Of a stretch of DNA of 64,000 nucleotides, positions 1-9,292 are shown one piece after another. Source of the DNA: Maribellus comscasis (GTDB taxonomy: Bacteria > Bacteroidota > Bacteroidia > Bacteroidales > Prolixibacteraceae); contig NZ_CP046401.1 in NCBI RefSeq assembly GCF_009762775.1, positions 1,736,001-1,800,000 of the forward strand, given 5' to 3'. The translations under genes and the position numbers were made by a program. The notes under the pieces were generated by a model, which was not told the origin of the DNA, searched no databases, and worked only from the letters and a program-made list of their open reading frames with translations. Positions within the stretch are counted from its first letter, which is position 1, and the number at the start of each line of letters is the position of its first letter.

Positions 1-948
1 CAGGCATTGTTTGCCTGGATAATTATGCCGCTTGTTATTGGCTGGCTAACTGTTCCCGGTTTTTTTTCAATTTTTGTCCAAGCCCCTTCCGGTTCGTTCT
101 GGATAGCTTTTTTGCTTGGTGGTCTTTATGGTTTTGGAGGAATGTCGTTTGGGAAAGCTATCAATCATATTGGATATTCACTTACCTACACAATATCTAT
201 TGGTATATCGGCCGTACTAGGGACTATTTTTCCTTTAATAATTTTTGGAGGCCTACAGGATTTTTTTTCCAGAGCAGGCGGAAACATTGTTCTGACAGGA
301 ATGCTTTTATCTGTTGCCGGGGTCCTTTTTTGCGGATGGGCTGGTTTTAAAAAAGAAAAGGATTTGAAGTTGTTTGGAGACGGGAAAGTAAGATTTAACA
401 TGTCTTTGGGATTGATACTAACCTCCATAGCAGGTGTGCTGTCCGGAGTGTTTAATCTGTCGCTGGAATTTGGTCAGCCAATAGCCGATATTGCAGCACG
501 AAACGGGGCAGGTATTTTTGAGGGAAATGCTAAACTTATAGTGTCAACCTCGGGTTGTTTTTTTGTCAACTTTGTTTGGTTTGTAATCGCCGGATTACGA
601 AACCGTTCTTTAAAAGAATTGTACCCGGGAAAAATGATTTCTATTGGTCAAATTATTCGAAATTGGTGCTGGTCAGCTTTTGCAGGAACGCTATGGTGTT
701 TTCAGTTTTTCTTTTATGGGCTGGGACACGTTAAAATGGGTAGCTTTCAATTTGCCAGTTGGGTGCTTCACATGTCTATGCTAATATTTTTCAGTTATAT
801 TGTAGGATTGCTTATGAAAGAATGGAAAAATGTACAGTCAAAAACATACATTATTTTATTAGCAGGATTAATTACCTTAATACTATCCTTCTGTATTATT
901 AGCTATGGAAGTTATATTGGAGAAAGTATAATCAATAATGCCAATTGA
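1..948 (+). CDS. rhaT: L-rhamnose/H+ symporter, RhaT family (5' truncated by window edge)
   Basis: This is an inner-membrane sugar-proton symporter of the RhaT (drug/metabolite transporter-like) family, expected to import L-rhamnose or a related deoxysugar. The reading frame is open from base 1, so the N-terminus lies outside the window. About 315 residues are visible against roughly 344 in the E. coli protein, so some 30 residues are missing. Repeated hydrophobic segments are visible, with the family-like stretch GGLYGFGGMSFGKAINHIGY near residue 38 and a final membrane helix near the C-terminus. The TTG at position 7 is only the first start-like codon inside the window. The stop codon nearly touches the downstream GH29 gene, which suggests co-transcription. 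A 41-bp piece of this gene (557-597) recurs at 2345-2385. Substrate is inferred from family only. Confidence 0.85.
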   Translation, partial: QALFAWIIMPLVIGWLTVPGFFSIFVQAPSGSFWIAFLLGGLYGFGGMSFGKAINHIGYSLTYTISIGISAVLGTIFPLIIFGGLQDFFSRAGGNIVLTGMLLSVAGVLFCGWAGFKKEKDLKLFGDGKVRFNMSLGLILTSIAGVLSGVFNLSLEFGQPIADIAARNGAGIFEGNAKLIVSTSGCFFVNFVWFVIAGLRNRSLKELYPGKMISIGQIIRNWCWSAFAGTLWCFQFFFYGLGHVKMGSFQFASWVLHMSMLIFFSYIVGLLMKEWKNVQSKTYIILLAGLITLILSFCIISYGSYIGESIINNAN

Positions 949-949
949 T

Positions 950-2311
950 ATGGATCGTAGGAAATTTATAAGTTCTGTAGCATTCAGTTCATTGGCAACA
1001 GGTGTTTTTTCACCATTTCCTGTTATTGCCCGCCAAAGGAACAAAATTTTTATAAATACAGACAATCAAATTCAGCGATTTGGTGACGAGCGCGACTGGT
1101 TTTTTGAGAAACGATTTGGCATGTTTATCCATTGGGGATTATATTCGATACTAGGTTGGCATGAGCAACATCAATACCGAGCAAAAGTGGATCGAGATGA
1201 GTATGCAAAACTGAAAGAACAATGGAATCCTTATAAGTTTAATCCTGAAAAATGGTTAGATTTATTGGAAGAAGCAGGCATGAAATATTTATGTATTACT
1301 GCAAAACATTGTGATGGCTTCTGTTTGTGGAACACAAACCAAACTTCTTATAATACAATGAATACTCCTTTTAAACGTGATATTATAGGAATGGTTTCCG
1401 ATGCCTGCCACAGAAGGAATATCCCGTTGTGCTTATACTATTCGGTTGTTGACTGGCATAATCCGAATTATCCAAATCAGGGGCGGGCACACGAATTACC
1501 TCCACAACCTCAGGATAGTCCAAATCAGGATGCTTACATGGAATTTTTAGTTTCCCAGGTAAAAGAGTTATGCTCAAATTATGGCGACATTCATGGTTTT
1601 TGGTGGGATGCAAATCGTCTGGGAATCGAGGATCGTTCCATCAATCAAATGATTAGAAATCTTCAACCAAAGGCGGTAATTAATAACAGAGGTTTCGATG
1701 AAGGAGATTTCAGTACACCTGAACGAGATTACGAAAAGGACGACCATATAAGTTTTAATCGTCCAACAGAAGCCTGTCAATCAGTTGGAATAGAAAGTTG
1801 GGGGTATCGGAAAAACGAAGATTATTATACAGAACGTTATTTAATTCGAGGCATTGACAGATATCTCTCACGAGATGCAAATTATTTATTAAATGTTGGA
1901 CCGGACAGTTTTGGTGTAATTCCCGAACAGTCTAGCATAATTTTAAGAAACATTGGAAGGTGGTACCATGCAGTAAAAGAATCTTTTAAAAATGTTGAAC
2001 CTGCTTCTGAACTCACTTCCAATAAAAATATTCTGCTTACAAAACGAAAGAATACTCTGTATATTCATTTAAATAACGAGCCGGAAGGGAATGTGGTTAA
2101 GCTTAGACCATTTACAGTAAAGCCGCAAAGAGCAACATTGCTAAATAATAATAAAAAAGTTGAATTCGAACTTGAATTAGCGCCACAAGACTGGGAGGTG
2201 GGGCAGTCATATCTCCGTCTAATTAACCTGCCAACTAATGAACTGTGTAATAACATTTTGGTTATTAAAGCTGAGTTTGATCGCCCGCCTGAAGAATATG
2301 TGCTCCATTAA
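950..2311 (+). CDS. GH29 alpha-L-fucosidase with Tat-type signal
   Basis: This is a predicted exported exo-alpha-L-fucosidase of family GH29, releasing terminal fucose. The N-terminus DRRKFISS followed by a hydrophobic stretch is a twin-arginine-like signal, unlike the Sec signals of the two other GH29 genes here. The GH29 hallmarks RFGMFIHWGLYS, CITAKHCDGFCLW and LLNVGPDSFGVIPE are present. The predicted nucleophile is the Asp of GFWWDAN, about residue 220. A C-terminal region of about 90 residues probably forms the usual beta-sandwich. The ATG at 950 is two bases after the rhaT stop and puts the RR motif at the extreme N-terminus. An in-frame ATG at 938 would overlap rhaT and add four residues (MPID). 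Tight linkage to the symporter suggests a deoxysugar operon extending upstream of the window. Confidence 0.88.
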   Translation: MDRRKFISSVAFSSLATGVFSPFPVIARQRNKIFINTDNQIQRFGDERDWFFEKRFGMFIHWGLYSILGWHEQHQYRAKVDRDEYAKLKEQWNPYKFNPEKWLDLLEEAGMKYLCITAKHCDGFCLWNTNQTSYNTMNTPFKRDIIGMVSDACHRRNIPLCLYYSVVDWHNPNYPNQGRAHELPPQPQDSPNQDAYMEFLVSQVKELCSNYGDIHGFWWDANRLGIEDRSINQMIRNLQPKAVINNRGFDEGDFSTPERDYEKDDHISFNRPTEACQSVGIESWGYRKNEDYYTERYLIRGIDRYLSRDANYLLNVGPDSFGVIPEQSSIILRNIGRWYHAVKESFKNVEPASELTSNKNILLTKRKNTLYIHLNNEPEGNVVKLRPFTVKPQRATLLNNNKKVEFELELAPQDWEVGQSYLRLINLPTNELCNNILVIKAEFDRPPEEYVLH

Positions 2312-2344
2312 ATTACAACAATGAATAATCGACTGCTAAATTTA

Positions 2345-2385
2345 GTTTTTTTGTCAGTTTTGTTTGGTTTGTAATTGCCGGATTA
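2345..2385 (+). repeat. 41-bp copied fragment of the rhaT-like gene
   Basis: Positions 2345-2385 match 557-597 inside the rhaT-like gene at 38 of 41 bases, in the same orientation and without gaps. Both copies begin with G followed by seven T and end at CCGGATTA. The copy is non-coding here, in the gap after the GH29 gene and directly before the 41-nt tandem repeat. It looks like a recombination or duplication scar; the mechanism is unknown. Confidence 0.75.
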
Positions 2386-2390
2386 ATTGT

Positions 2391-2513
2391 GAGCACAAAA
2401 AATCCGGCTGTTGAGGCTCAACTCTCATTGTAAACACCGGAAATTGCATTGTAGAGGCTCATTTTCCGTTGTGGGCATAAAAAATTATGTTGTGGATTAT
2501 TCATTTCTTTTGA
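2391..2513 (+). repeat. Degenerate 41-nt tandem repeat, locus 1 (three units)
   Basis: Three consecutive 41-nt blocks at 2391-2431, 2432-2472 and 2473-2513 share a pattern: a purine-rich GNGCACAAAAAAT start, a central GGCTGT-like stretch, GAGGCTCA, then a pyrimidine-rich end closing with TTGT. Units are degenerate; the third is the weakest. The same unit occurs at 12859-12954. 41 is not a multiple of 3, so it is not a coding repeat. An AT-rich inverted repeat (arms 2496-2503 and 2511-2518, ATTATTCA/TGAATAAT) overlaps the third unit and could act as a weak terminator. Confidence 0.65.
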
Positions 2514-2542
2514 ATAATGCGGGATAAGTATTGTAAGATTTT

Positions 2543-2572
2543 CAAAATTTATTGATTTTTCTATTATGTTTG
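2543..2572 (+). promoter_or_regulatory. Candidate housekeeping promoter of the first ECF sigma gene
   Basis: TATGTTTG at 2565-2572 fits the Bacteroidota -7 consensus TAnnTTTG exactly. The -33 element is poor: only a TTTTC run ending at 2543, about 21 nt upstream. The -7 box lies inside the upstream-extended frame, so translation should begin downstream at TTG 2594. Confidence 0.5.
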
Positions 2573-2593
2573 AATAGAAAATTTGATAGAACC

Positions 2594-3169
2594 TTGTTAA
2601 ACTTAACTGAAAAAGAATTAATCCAAAACCTGGCTATTGGCGATTCGCCTGCTTTTACGCATGTTGTTGAGGTATATCAGGAACGTTTGTTGCATTTTTC
2701 TTTTCACTATCTGAATAATCGGGAGGCGGCGAGAGATGTTGTTCAGGATGTATTTGCTGTTATATGGGAAAATCATGAAAAATTTCATAAAGTGAAGAAC
2801 CTCTCTTCCTGGTTATTCACACTCACTAAAAATCAATGTTTAAAAAAAATTGAACACCTTAAGGTAGCTCAAAAACATCTCAGTTCCTTGCGGCATAAAC
2901 AACTAAATTTAAGTCAGGATTCATTGTCCCATTTAGATACCTCCCCCCTTATTTTCAATGAGATTGATTCAATATTTAGGCAAACCCTGGAAAAACTCTC
3001 TCCACAATCCAGACGAATTTTTGAAATGAGCCGGTTTGAAAATAAAAAAAATCGTGAAATAGCAGATGAGCTTAACATTTCAATTAAAACGGTGGAAGCT
3101 TGTATTACAAAAGCGTTGAAAGTTCTCCGACCAGCGCTAAAACAGTATTTGCCTGTGGTATTTTTTTGA
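2594..3169 (+). CDS. ECF RNA polymerase sigma factor (Bacteroidota PUL type)
   Basis: This is an extracytoplasmic-function sigma-70 factor that should direct RNA polymerase to the promoters of PUL A. Region 2 is seen as VYQERLLHFSFHYL followed by AARDVVQDVFAVIWEN. Region 4 is seen as LSPQSRRIFEMSRFEN and the helix-turn-helix KNREIADELNISIKTVEACI. The frame has no ATG. It is open back to TTG 2552, but a TAnnTTTG box sits at 2565-2572, so TTG 2594 is preferred and gives LNLTEKELIQNL as the N-terminus. The protein ends in a hydrophobic tail (YLPVVFF) like the other sigma factors here. It is followed 63 bp later by fecR and then by an STN-type susC, the standard ECF/FecR/SusC trans-envelope signalling order. 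Confidence 0.88.
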   Translation: MLNLTEKELIQNLAIGDSPAFTHVVEVYQERLLHFSFHYLNNREAARDVVQDVFAVIWENHEKFHKVKNLSSWLFTLTKNQCLKKIEHLKVAQKHLSSLRHKQLNLSQDSLSHLDTSPLIFNEIDSIFRQTLEKLSPQSRRIFEMSRFENKKNREIADELNISIKTVEACITKALKVLRPALKQYLPVVFF

Positions 3170-3232
3170 AAAAAATAAAAAAGGTCATAGGGTATTTTCC
3201 TTTTCGCAGTACTTACATATAAAAGCACTTGA

Positions 3233-4216
3233 ATGAATAAGGAAAAACTGCATAAATTCACTTTAAATAAACTAAGCAAAGAATCCGAAATTGAGGAGGT
3301 TTTAAATTGGATTGAGAGCTCGGAAGAAAACAAACAAGAATTTGAAACCTTAAAAAATCTTTGGGCAATTGCGGGTTTTGCCAACTACGAAGATTATGCA
3401 GGAAAAAAATCTTGTAAAACTCAAAAATTGGTTAAAAACAGAGTAATTCCAATGGTTCTGTTAAAATATGCTGCCATTTTTGTGTTGGCATTTTTTATTG
3501 GTAGTATATCTGTATATTTTCTGGGGTATAAAGAATCGAATGAATTAGCCTGGAACGAAATAATTATTCCGGACGGTGAAAGTGCCGAAGTTTATCTGTC
3601 GGATAATACGCATGTATGGTTAAACTCAAATTCTAAACTAACATACCCTCAAAAATTTGAAGGTAAAACCCGGGATGTAAAGTTAAGCGGCGAAGCCTAC
3701 TTTGATGTAAGTCACAACCCCGAAAATCCCTTTTTCGTTCAAACCCCGGAATTAACAGTAGCCGTTAAAGGAACCAGCTTTAATGTTCAGGCCTATAACA
3801 GTGATGACGAAGTAAATGTGACACTGATAAAAGGGAAAGTATCCCTGCAAAGCCCGAAAGGAAAATTTGTTTCTGAGCTTTCTCCGGGGGAAAATGCAAA
3901 GTTTGATTTAACAAAAAAAACAATCTCTCTAAGTAAAGCTGATACGGAATTTTATACTTCATGGAAAGATGGGTATCTGGTATTTAGAAATGAAACGCTG
4001 GAGGACATTGTCCGAAAATTTGAACGCTGGTACAACATAACAGTGATTTTTGATGATGAAGAAATTAAGCGGATAAAGTTTACAGGCACCATTATGAAAA
4101 ACAAACCCATTGACCAGATTTTCAACATATTAAGATATACAGCAGGGATAGACTATTCATTTGAAATTATTAACCATAAACCAAGTATAATTCATTTAAA
4201 AAAGAAACCAATGTAG
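3233..4216 (+). CDS. FecR-family anti-sigma factor
   Basis: This inner-membrane anti-sigma/sensor should hold the upstream ECF factor until signalled by the STN domain of the neighbouring SusC. A cytoplasmic N-terminal region of about 75 residues is followed by one membrane helix (about residues 75-98, KYAAIFVLAFFIGSISVYFL). The periplasmic FecR domain follows, with IPDGESAEVYLSDNTHVWLN, LSGEAYFDVSHN and VKGTSFNVQAY. A C-terminal DUF4974 domain contains the FERWYNITVIFDD motif. Length (327 aa) is normal for the family. A hairpin lies between this gene and susC. Confidence 0.9.
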   Translation: MNKEKLHKFTLNKLSKESEIEEVLNWIESSEENKQEFETLKNLWAIAGFANYEDYAGKKSCKTQKLVKNRVIPMVLLKYAAIFVLAFFIGSISVYFLGYKESNELAWNEIIIPDGESAEVYLSDNTHVWLNSNSKLTYPQKFEGKTRDVKLSGEAYFDVSHNPENPFFVQTPELTVAVKGTSFNVQAYNSDDEVNVTLIKGKVSLQSPKGKFVSELSPGENAKFDLTKKTISLSKADTEFYTSWKDGYLVFRNETLEDIVRKFERWYNITVIFDDEEIKRIKFTGTIMKNKPIDQIFNILRYTAGIDYSFEIINHKPSIIHLKKKPM

Positions 4217-4231
4217 TATTAAAAAAATGGC

Positions 4232-4256
4232 CGGAAAATATTACGAGTATTTCCCG
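4232..4256 (+). terminator. Hairpin between fecR and susC (PUL A)
   Basis: Arms 4232-4240 (CGGAAAATA) and 4248-4256 (TATTTCCCG) pair at eight of nine positions around a 7-nt loop. No U tract follows. It may terminate or attenuate fecR transcription ahead of a separate susC promoter. Similar hairpins occur at the other two fecR-susC junctions. Confidence 0.5.
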
Positions 4257-4323
4257 ACCGGAATTTATTTACAATTACGTCTTCTGCCAGAAGATAAGTA
4301 CTAATCGTAAACACTTCAAATTT

Positions 4324-7300
4324 ATGAAAAAGATTTATTATTGTTGCAATCTCTACGGGTTGCAAAAAGGATTAAGAATTATGAGAATTACAATCTTTCT
4401 ATGCCTAATAAGTATTATTCAGGTTTTTGCCATCCCCTCTCTAGGGCAGGTTAAGTTAGATTTAAAAATGACAAACACTACCATCGAAGAATTGCTGCAA
4501 AAAATGGAAGAAAATACAAATTTCCGTTTTTTTTACCAAAGTGAAGTTTTAAAGAATAAACAACGCATTAACATTGAATTTGAACAAAAAAGTGTGCGTA
4601 ATATTCTGGATGAAGTACTTCCTCCGCTTCAGTTGAAGTATGAAGTTTTCGACAATTACATTGCTATTAAATCTGATGATGGGGGATTTAGTAATCAAGA
4701 ATCAAATCAGGAGCAGAAGTCGGTTTCAGGGAAAGTTACAGACTCCTCCGGATTTCCCTTGCCCGGAGTAACAGTTGTGATAAAAGGCACAACACAGGGA
4801 ACCGTAACTGATGCCGATGGGAAATATACTATACCCAAAGTACCTGACGATGCAGTACTCCAATTTTCTTTTGTAGGGATGAGTGCACAGGAAGTTGTTG
4901 TTGGAAATCAGACAACAATTGACATTACAATGCAGGAAGAAACAATTGGATTGGAAGAGGTAGTGGCAATCGGTTACGGAACTCAACAAAAAAGAGACTT
5001 AACCGGTTCTGTTGGCTCAATTAATATGGAGGAAGAGCTTTCGAGCAGGCCAGTTGTTGATTTTGGCCAGGCAATGTATGGAAAAATTGCCGGGGTTAAT
5101 GTAATTAACAGCAGTGGTCGGCCAGGTTCTTCATCCACAATACAAATCAGAGGGATCAATTCTATAAGCGCTGGCAGTGCACCATTAGTTGTAGTTGATG
5201 GTATACAGCTGCCGGGATATGATTTAAATTCAATAAACAGTGCAGACATTAAATCAATAGAGATTCTAAAAGATGCATCCTCAGCTTCTATTTATGGTTC
5301 AAGAGGGGCCAACGGAGTAATTCTGGTAACCACAAAATCAGGCGAATCGGGGAAATCCAAGCTTCAGTTAAACTATTCTTTTAGTGTTCAGGAAGTCATC
5401 AGAAAAATGGATGTAATGAATTCGTATGAATATGCTGAAGCTGCTATTGATGCAGCTCAAAACGGGTGGATCGAAACCGGAGGAGATCCTAATGCGCCAA
5501 ATACACTTGATGCAAGAGGTAAAATAATATACACCTGGCCGGAAGCTTTGGAGCACCCAGAAACACTTCCTAACACTGACTGGCAAGATGTTATCTTCAG
5601 AGTAGCACCAATGCATAAAGTCAATTTGAGTTTTTCCGGAGGAAACGAGAAGTCTCAATACCTCGTTTCCGGAGGGTATATAAACCAGGAAGGTATTGTA
5701 ATAACATCTGAATATCAAAAATATAGTCTAAACATGAAGTTTAATTCGGAAATCAATGACTGGATTAATGTTGGTGGCATGTTAAACTCTATTTACGACC
5801 ATGAAAATGAACCCTATTATCGTATCGTTGAATGGGCTGTTCAATATCCGGCAATATATCCTGTTTATGGTAATAACGGATACCTGGGGGGACCAAATAC
5901 TGTCGATGGATTCGAAGATTACTACGCTGTACTTTTCAGGCCGTTGAATGGCCATCCCTTATTTAATATTGATGAAGACATCCAACATCACAGGTTCAAC
6001 ACAATTGGAAATCTATTTGCACAGTTAGATTTATATGAAGGACTAAGCTTTAAAACCTCGTTTAATGCTTTTTACAAACGAGTTGACAATACAGACTATT
6101 ATCCTAAAGACCATAACATGGGACCTGCCTACTATAGAACTGCCACGTTTAAATCCAATACGAACAGAACGATCAGTTACACTTGGGAGAATTTGCTCAC
6201 ATACGACAAAACTTTAGGAAATCATTCCTTCACAATTTTAGGGGGATATGAGTATAACTTCAGAGACTACTATTGGCTGCAAGCAGAAAGAAGAGATTAT
6301 GACAATGACGATATCCATTATTTAACAGCAGGCAAAACAATCTATGGAGCAGGAGATGATGCAAATCAAACAACTCTGATCTCTTTGTTAGGTAGAGTAA
6401 ATTACAGCTTCGCAGGGAAATACCTCATTTCCGCATCATTCCGTCGCGATGGTTCTTCAAGGTTCGGCCCAAATAGCAAATGGGGAAACTTTCCTTCTTT
6501 CGCACTCGGATGGAGGGCCTCGGAAGAATCTTTCATGAAATCCATTTCAGCATTAAGCAATCTTAAAATAAGGGCAAGTTATGGTTTTACCGGAAATGAT
6601 AATTTCTCAGACTACAGCTGGATTAGCCAAATGAATCAGGCTAAAGTTGCAATTGGAGATAACCTTCAGACGTCGTATTATCCTTCAAATATAGAGAATC
6701 CTGATTTAGCCTGGGAAAGAACAAAACAAATAAACCTGGGATTAGATTTAGGACTGTTTGAACAACGTATTTCAATTGAAACCGATTTCTACAACACCGT
6801 CTCTGACAATCTGTTGCTAGCTGTACCTGTCCCATCAACCAGCGGATTTACCAGTGTTTTTTCTAATATTGGCAAACTTAGAAATAACGGGTTTGAATTT
6901 AATTTAACCTCCCATAATATCAATTCGAGGCTAAAATGGACCACTCAATTAAACTTCGCATTAAACAGAAGTGAGGTTATGGAATTAGGGCCAGATAATG
7001 CTCCAATGATTTATAGCGTAAATTCTTTTGGAACTATGCAAAAAATTAACAAGGTAGGAGAACCTCTATTTAGTTTTTATGGATATAAATACGATGGTGT
7101 ATATATGAACCAGGCAGAAATAGATGCCGACCCAACTGCTTACGCTACTGCAACACCAGGTGACGGGAGATATGTTGACGTAACCGGAGATGGAATTTTA
7201 AATTCTGATGATCGTACAATTATCGGCAATTACGAACCCGATTTTACATGGGGGATTACAAATAGTTTTTCTTATGAAAATTTTGACCTAAGCTTTTTAA

Positions 7301-7752
7301 TTCAAGGCTCGGTAGGAGGCGAAATCTACAATGATGACGCACATAGATCTATGCTTTATCACGAAGGAAGAAATTACCTGGGCGAACTGACCAACAGATG
7401 GCGTTCTGAAGAAGATCCGGGAGATGGATATCATTATAAACTTACTGTCAATATTGATGGATATGAAAAGACAGCTTCGAGTTATTGGTTAGATGATGCT
7501 ACCTACGTCAGGTTAAAGGATCTTACAATTGGCTATAATTTACCTAAAAAGATTTCCTCCTCAATAGGACTATCGAACGCAAGGGTATTTTTTAACGGCG
7601 TAAATTTATTTACAATTGCCGATGCCCCCGTTTACGATCCTGAAAATTTTGTAAGGCATTCTGGGTTTTCCGACCCCGTAAATCGTGGAGTTGGTGGTTC
7701 CAGCTATCCTTCAGCGAAGATTTATTCTTTTGGTGTTAATGTCGAATTCTAA
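4324..7752 (+). CDS. SusC/RagA-type TonB-dependent transporter with STN domain (PUL A)
   Basis: This outer-membrane TonB-dependent transporter imports oligosaccharides together with the adjacent SusD. An atypically long N-terminus (about 20 residues before an internal Met in LRIMRIT) precedes the signal peptide, which ends near PSLGQ. Next come an STN (secretin/TonB N-terminal) signalling domain (about residues 45-110), a carboxypeptidase-regulatory-like domain (VSGKVTDSSGFPLPGVTVV, about 134-215), the SusC signature GLEEVVAIGYGTQ, a plug domain with KDASSASIYGSRGANGVILV, and a long beta-barrel ending in an aromatic residue (NVEF). At 1142 aa it is a typical transducer SusC. The STN domain fits the upstream ECF/FecR pair. 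The start of susD overlaps the last base of the stop codon. Confidence 0.93.
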   Translation: MKKIYYCCNLYGLQKGLRIMRITIFLCLISIIQVFAIPSLGQVKLDLKMTNTTIEELLQKMEENTNFRFFYQSEVLKNKQRINIEFEQKSVRNILDEVLPPLQLKYEVFDNYIAIKSDDGGFSNQESNQEQKSVSGKVTDSSGFPLPGVTVVIKGTTQGTVTDADGKYTIPKVPDDAVLQFSFVGMSAQEVVVGNQTTIDITMQEETIGLEEVVAIGYGTQQKRDLTGSVGSINMEEELSSRPVVDFGQAMYGKIAGVNVINSSGRPGSSSTIQIRGINSISAGSAPLVVVDGIQLPGYDLNSINSADIKSIEILKDASSASIYGSRGANGVILVTTKSGESGKSKLQLNYSFSVQEVIRKMDVMNSYEYAEAAIDAAQNGWIETGGDPNAPNTLDARGKIIYTWPEALEHPETLPNTDWQDVIFRVAPMHKVNLSFSGGNEKSQYLVSGGYINQEGIVITSEYQKYSLNMKFNSEINDWINVGGMLNSIYDHENEPYYRIVEWAVQYPAIYPVYGNNGYLGGPNTVDGFEDYYAVLFRPLNGHPLFNIDEDIQHHRFNTIGNLFAQLDLYEGLSFKTSFNAFYKRVDNTDYYPKDHNMGPAYYRTATFKSNTNRTISYTWENLLTYDKTLGNHSFTILGGYEYNFRDYYWLQAERRDYDNDDIHYLTAGKTIYGAGDDANQTTLISLLGRVNYSFAGKYLISASFRRDGSSRFGPNSKWGNFPSFALGWRASEESFMKSISALSNLKIRASYGFTGNDNFSDYSWISQMNQAKVAIGDNLQTSYYPSNIENPDLAWERTKQINLGLDLGLFEQRISIETDFYNTVSDNLLLAVPVPSTSGFTSVFSNIGKLRNNGFEFNLTSHNINSRLKWTTQLNFALNRSEVMELGPDNAPMIYSVNSFGTMQKINKVGEPLFSFYGYKYDGVYMNQAEIDADPTAYATATPGDGRYVDVTGDGILNSDDRTIIGNYEPDFTWGITNSFSYENFDLSFLIQGSVGGEIYNDDAHRSMLYHEGRNYLGELTNRWRSEEDPGDGYHYKLTVNIDGYEKTASSYWLDDATYVRLKDLTIGYNLPKKISSSIGLSNARVFFNGVNLFTIADAPVYDPENFVRHSGFSDPVNRGVGGSSYPSAKIYSFGVNVEF

Positions 7753-9218
7753 TGAATCCAAAAATGAAAAAAATAAAATATATCACAATAGCAATTTTCT
7801 CTATCTTATTTTTAGGATGTAGTGAAGATCTAGATTTGTATCCGTTAACACAAATCACAGAGGGGACATTTTACAAAAACGAAGTTGAACTGCAACAGGC
7901 AGTCGACGATGTTTATCGCCAACTTGGAATACTGTATAACGGAGATCAGATTCCTGCAAGGTTTGGTGAACAATACTCAGACAATACATATATTGAATTG
8001 GCAGGAGGTGCAAACAATTACAACGAACAAATTACTGATTTCTTTATCCAAACAGACAATGGACTAATAAATACGATATGGAATAATTCTTATTCAACAA
8101 TCTACATTTGTAACAATATTCTCTATCAAATTGAAAATATTGAATTTGATGTAGACGAGAACAAACTTGAAAAGATGAAAGGTCAGGCAATTTTTATACG
8201 AGCTTTGACTTATTTTAATATGGTGCGTGCATGGGGTGATGTCCCTTATATTGATAAAAAGATATCGCCCAAAGAATCATATGACTATTTGCGTGTAGAT
8301 GTGGAGACAGTATATGAGAACATAATAAATGATTTACTGTACTGCAAACAAGTTTTACCCGAAGCCTGGTCTGGAGATGATATCGGCCGGGTAACTCAAT
8401 ATGGCGCTTCTGCTGTACTTGCAAAAATATATCTAACATTGGGAGAAAACGACAAATCCAAAACAGAGTTAGATCTGATAATAAACAGTGCTCTATATTC
8501 ATTGGATGCAAATGGCGACGGGAATACAAACACAGATGATTTCCTTTATCTTTTTGCAGCCGATACTAAAAATTGTCAATCTTCTGTTCTTGAAGCACAG
8601 TATATGGCTGGTGAAAATGCAATGAATTCAAATCACCAGAATCAATATTCTCCATTTACCTGGGCTTTCCATTTACCAGGGCAAACATCTACCTTTCGGG
8701 GAACAGGGATAATGACACCTACCGACGATTTGGAAAATGAGTTTGAAGAAAATGACCCCAGAAAAGAAGTAAGTATCAACCCAGGGTATATAGACAACGA
8801 AACAGGCGTTTTCGTTGATTATCCTTACACCATGAAATTTTATGATCCTAACTGGGAATATCCTGGTCAAAATTTCGAGATAATCCGCTATGCTGATATA
8901 TTACTTATGTATGCCGAAGTTACCAATGACCAAACATATCTTAATTTGGTAAGAAGCAGAGTGGGTATGCCTGCATACGGCAGCGACGGATATCCTTCTG
9001 ATAAGTACCCAACACTTGCCCTGGCAATAGAACACGAAAGACGCATAGAGCTTTGTTTTGAATTTCACCGCTTCTTCGATTTAAAAAGAACAGGACGGGC
9101 AATTGAAATAATGGCATCCAAAGGGTATAATATTGATGCAAACAAACTTCTGTTTCCGATCCCTCTAAATGCAATAGATGTGAATCCAGATCTTACTCAG
9201 AATCCTGGATACAATTAA
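7752..9218 (+). CDS. SusD/RagB-type surface glycan-binding lipoprotein (PUL A)
   Basis: This outer-membrane lipoprotein forms the lid on the SusC barrel and binds oligosaccharides. The signal peptide ends in a lipobox (ILFLGC), so Cys is the predicted lipidation site. The N-terminal SusD signature DLDLYPLTQITEGTFYKNE and the TPR-like helical body (QAIFIRALTYFNMVRAWGDVP) are clear. The C-terminal RagB part has the ERRIELCFEFHRFFDLKRTG motif and ends LFPIPLNAIDVNPDLTQNPGYN. The frame starts at ATG 7752, overlapping the susC stop by one base. ATG 7764 (MKKIKYI...) gives a more usual signal peptide and may be the real start. A long inverted repeat separates it from the sulfatase. Confidence 0.93.
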   Translation: MNPKMKKIKYITIAIFSILFLGCSEDLDLYPLTQITEGTFYKNEVELQQAVDDVYRQLGILYNGDQIPARFGEQYSDNTYIELAGGANNYNEQITDFFIQTDNGLINTIWNNSYSTIYICNNILYQIENIEFDVDENKLEKMKGQAIFIRALTYFNMVRAWGDVPYIDKKISPKESYDYLRVDVETVYENIINDLLYCKQVLPEAWSGDDIGRVTQYGASAVLAKIYLTLGENDKSKTELDLIINSALYSLDANGDGNTNTDDFLYLFAADTKNCQSSVLEAQYMAGENAMNSNHQNQYSPFTWAFHLPGQTSTFRGTGIMTPTDDLENEFEENDPRKEVSINPGYIDNETGVFVDYPYTMKFYDPNWEYPGQNFEIIRYADILLMYAEVTNDQTYLNLVRSRVGMPAYGSDGYPSDKYPTLALAIEHERRIELCFEFHRFFDLKRTGRAIEIMASKGYNIDANKLLFPIPLNAIDVNPDLTQNPGYN

Positions 9219-9225
9219 TATAATC

Positions 9226-9276
9226 TTTTGAGAATTATGTAGCCGGAATAATTTTCTCGCTGCATAATTCTCAAAG
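9226..9276 (+). terminator. Long hairpin between susD and sulfatase (PUL A)
   Basis: Arms 9226-9243 and 9259-9276 pair over about 17 positions (GAGAATTATG core, one G-U pair) around a 15-nt loop. No clear U tract follows, so it may be a partial terminator, RNA processing site or mRNA stabiliser rather than a full stop. Confidence 0.65.
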
Positions 9277-9292
9277 TATAAATTTTCAACAA

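Noticed and set aside
2391..2513. Possible CRISPR array because of regularly spaced similar blocks
   Set aside because: The 41-nt units are contiguous and degenerate, with no constant repeat alternating with unique spacers, and no cas genes are near.
4277..4298. Shared ACGTC...ATAAG upstream of the PUL A and PUL D susC genes as an ECF promoter
   Set aside because: Spacing differs (17 versus 15 nt between box starts), the distance to the start codon differs, and it is absent before the PUL C susC. Not enough to call.
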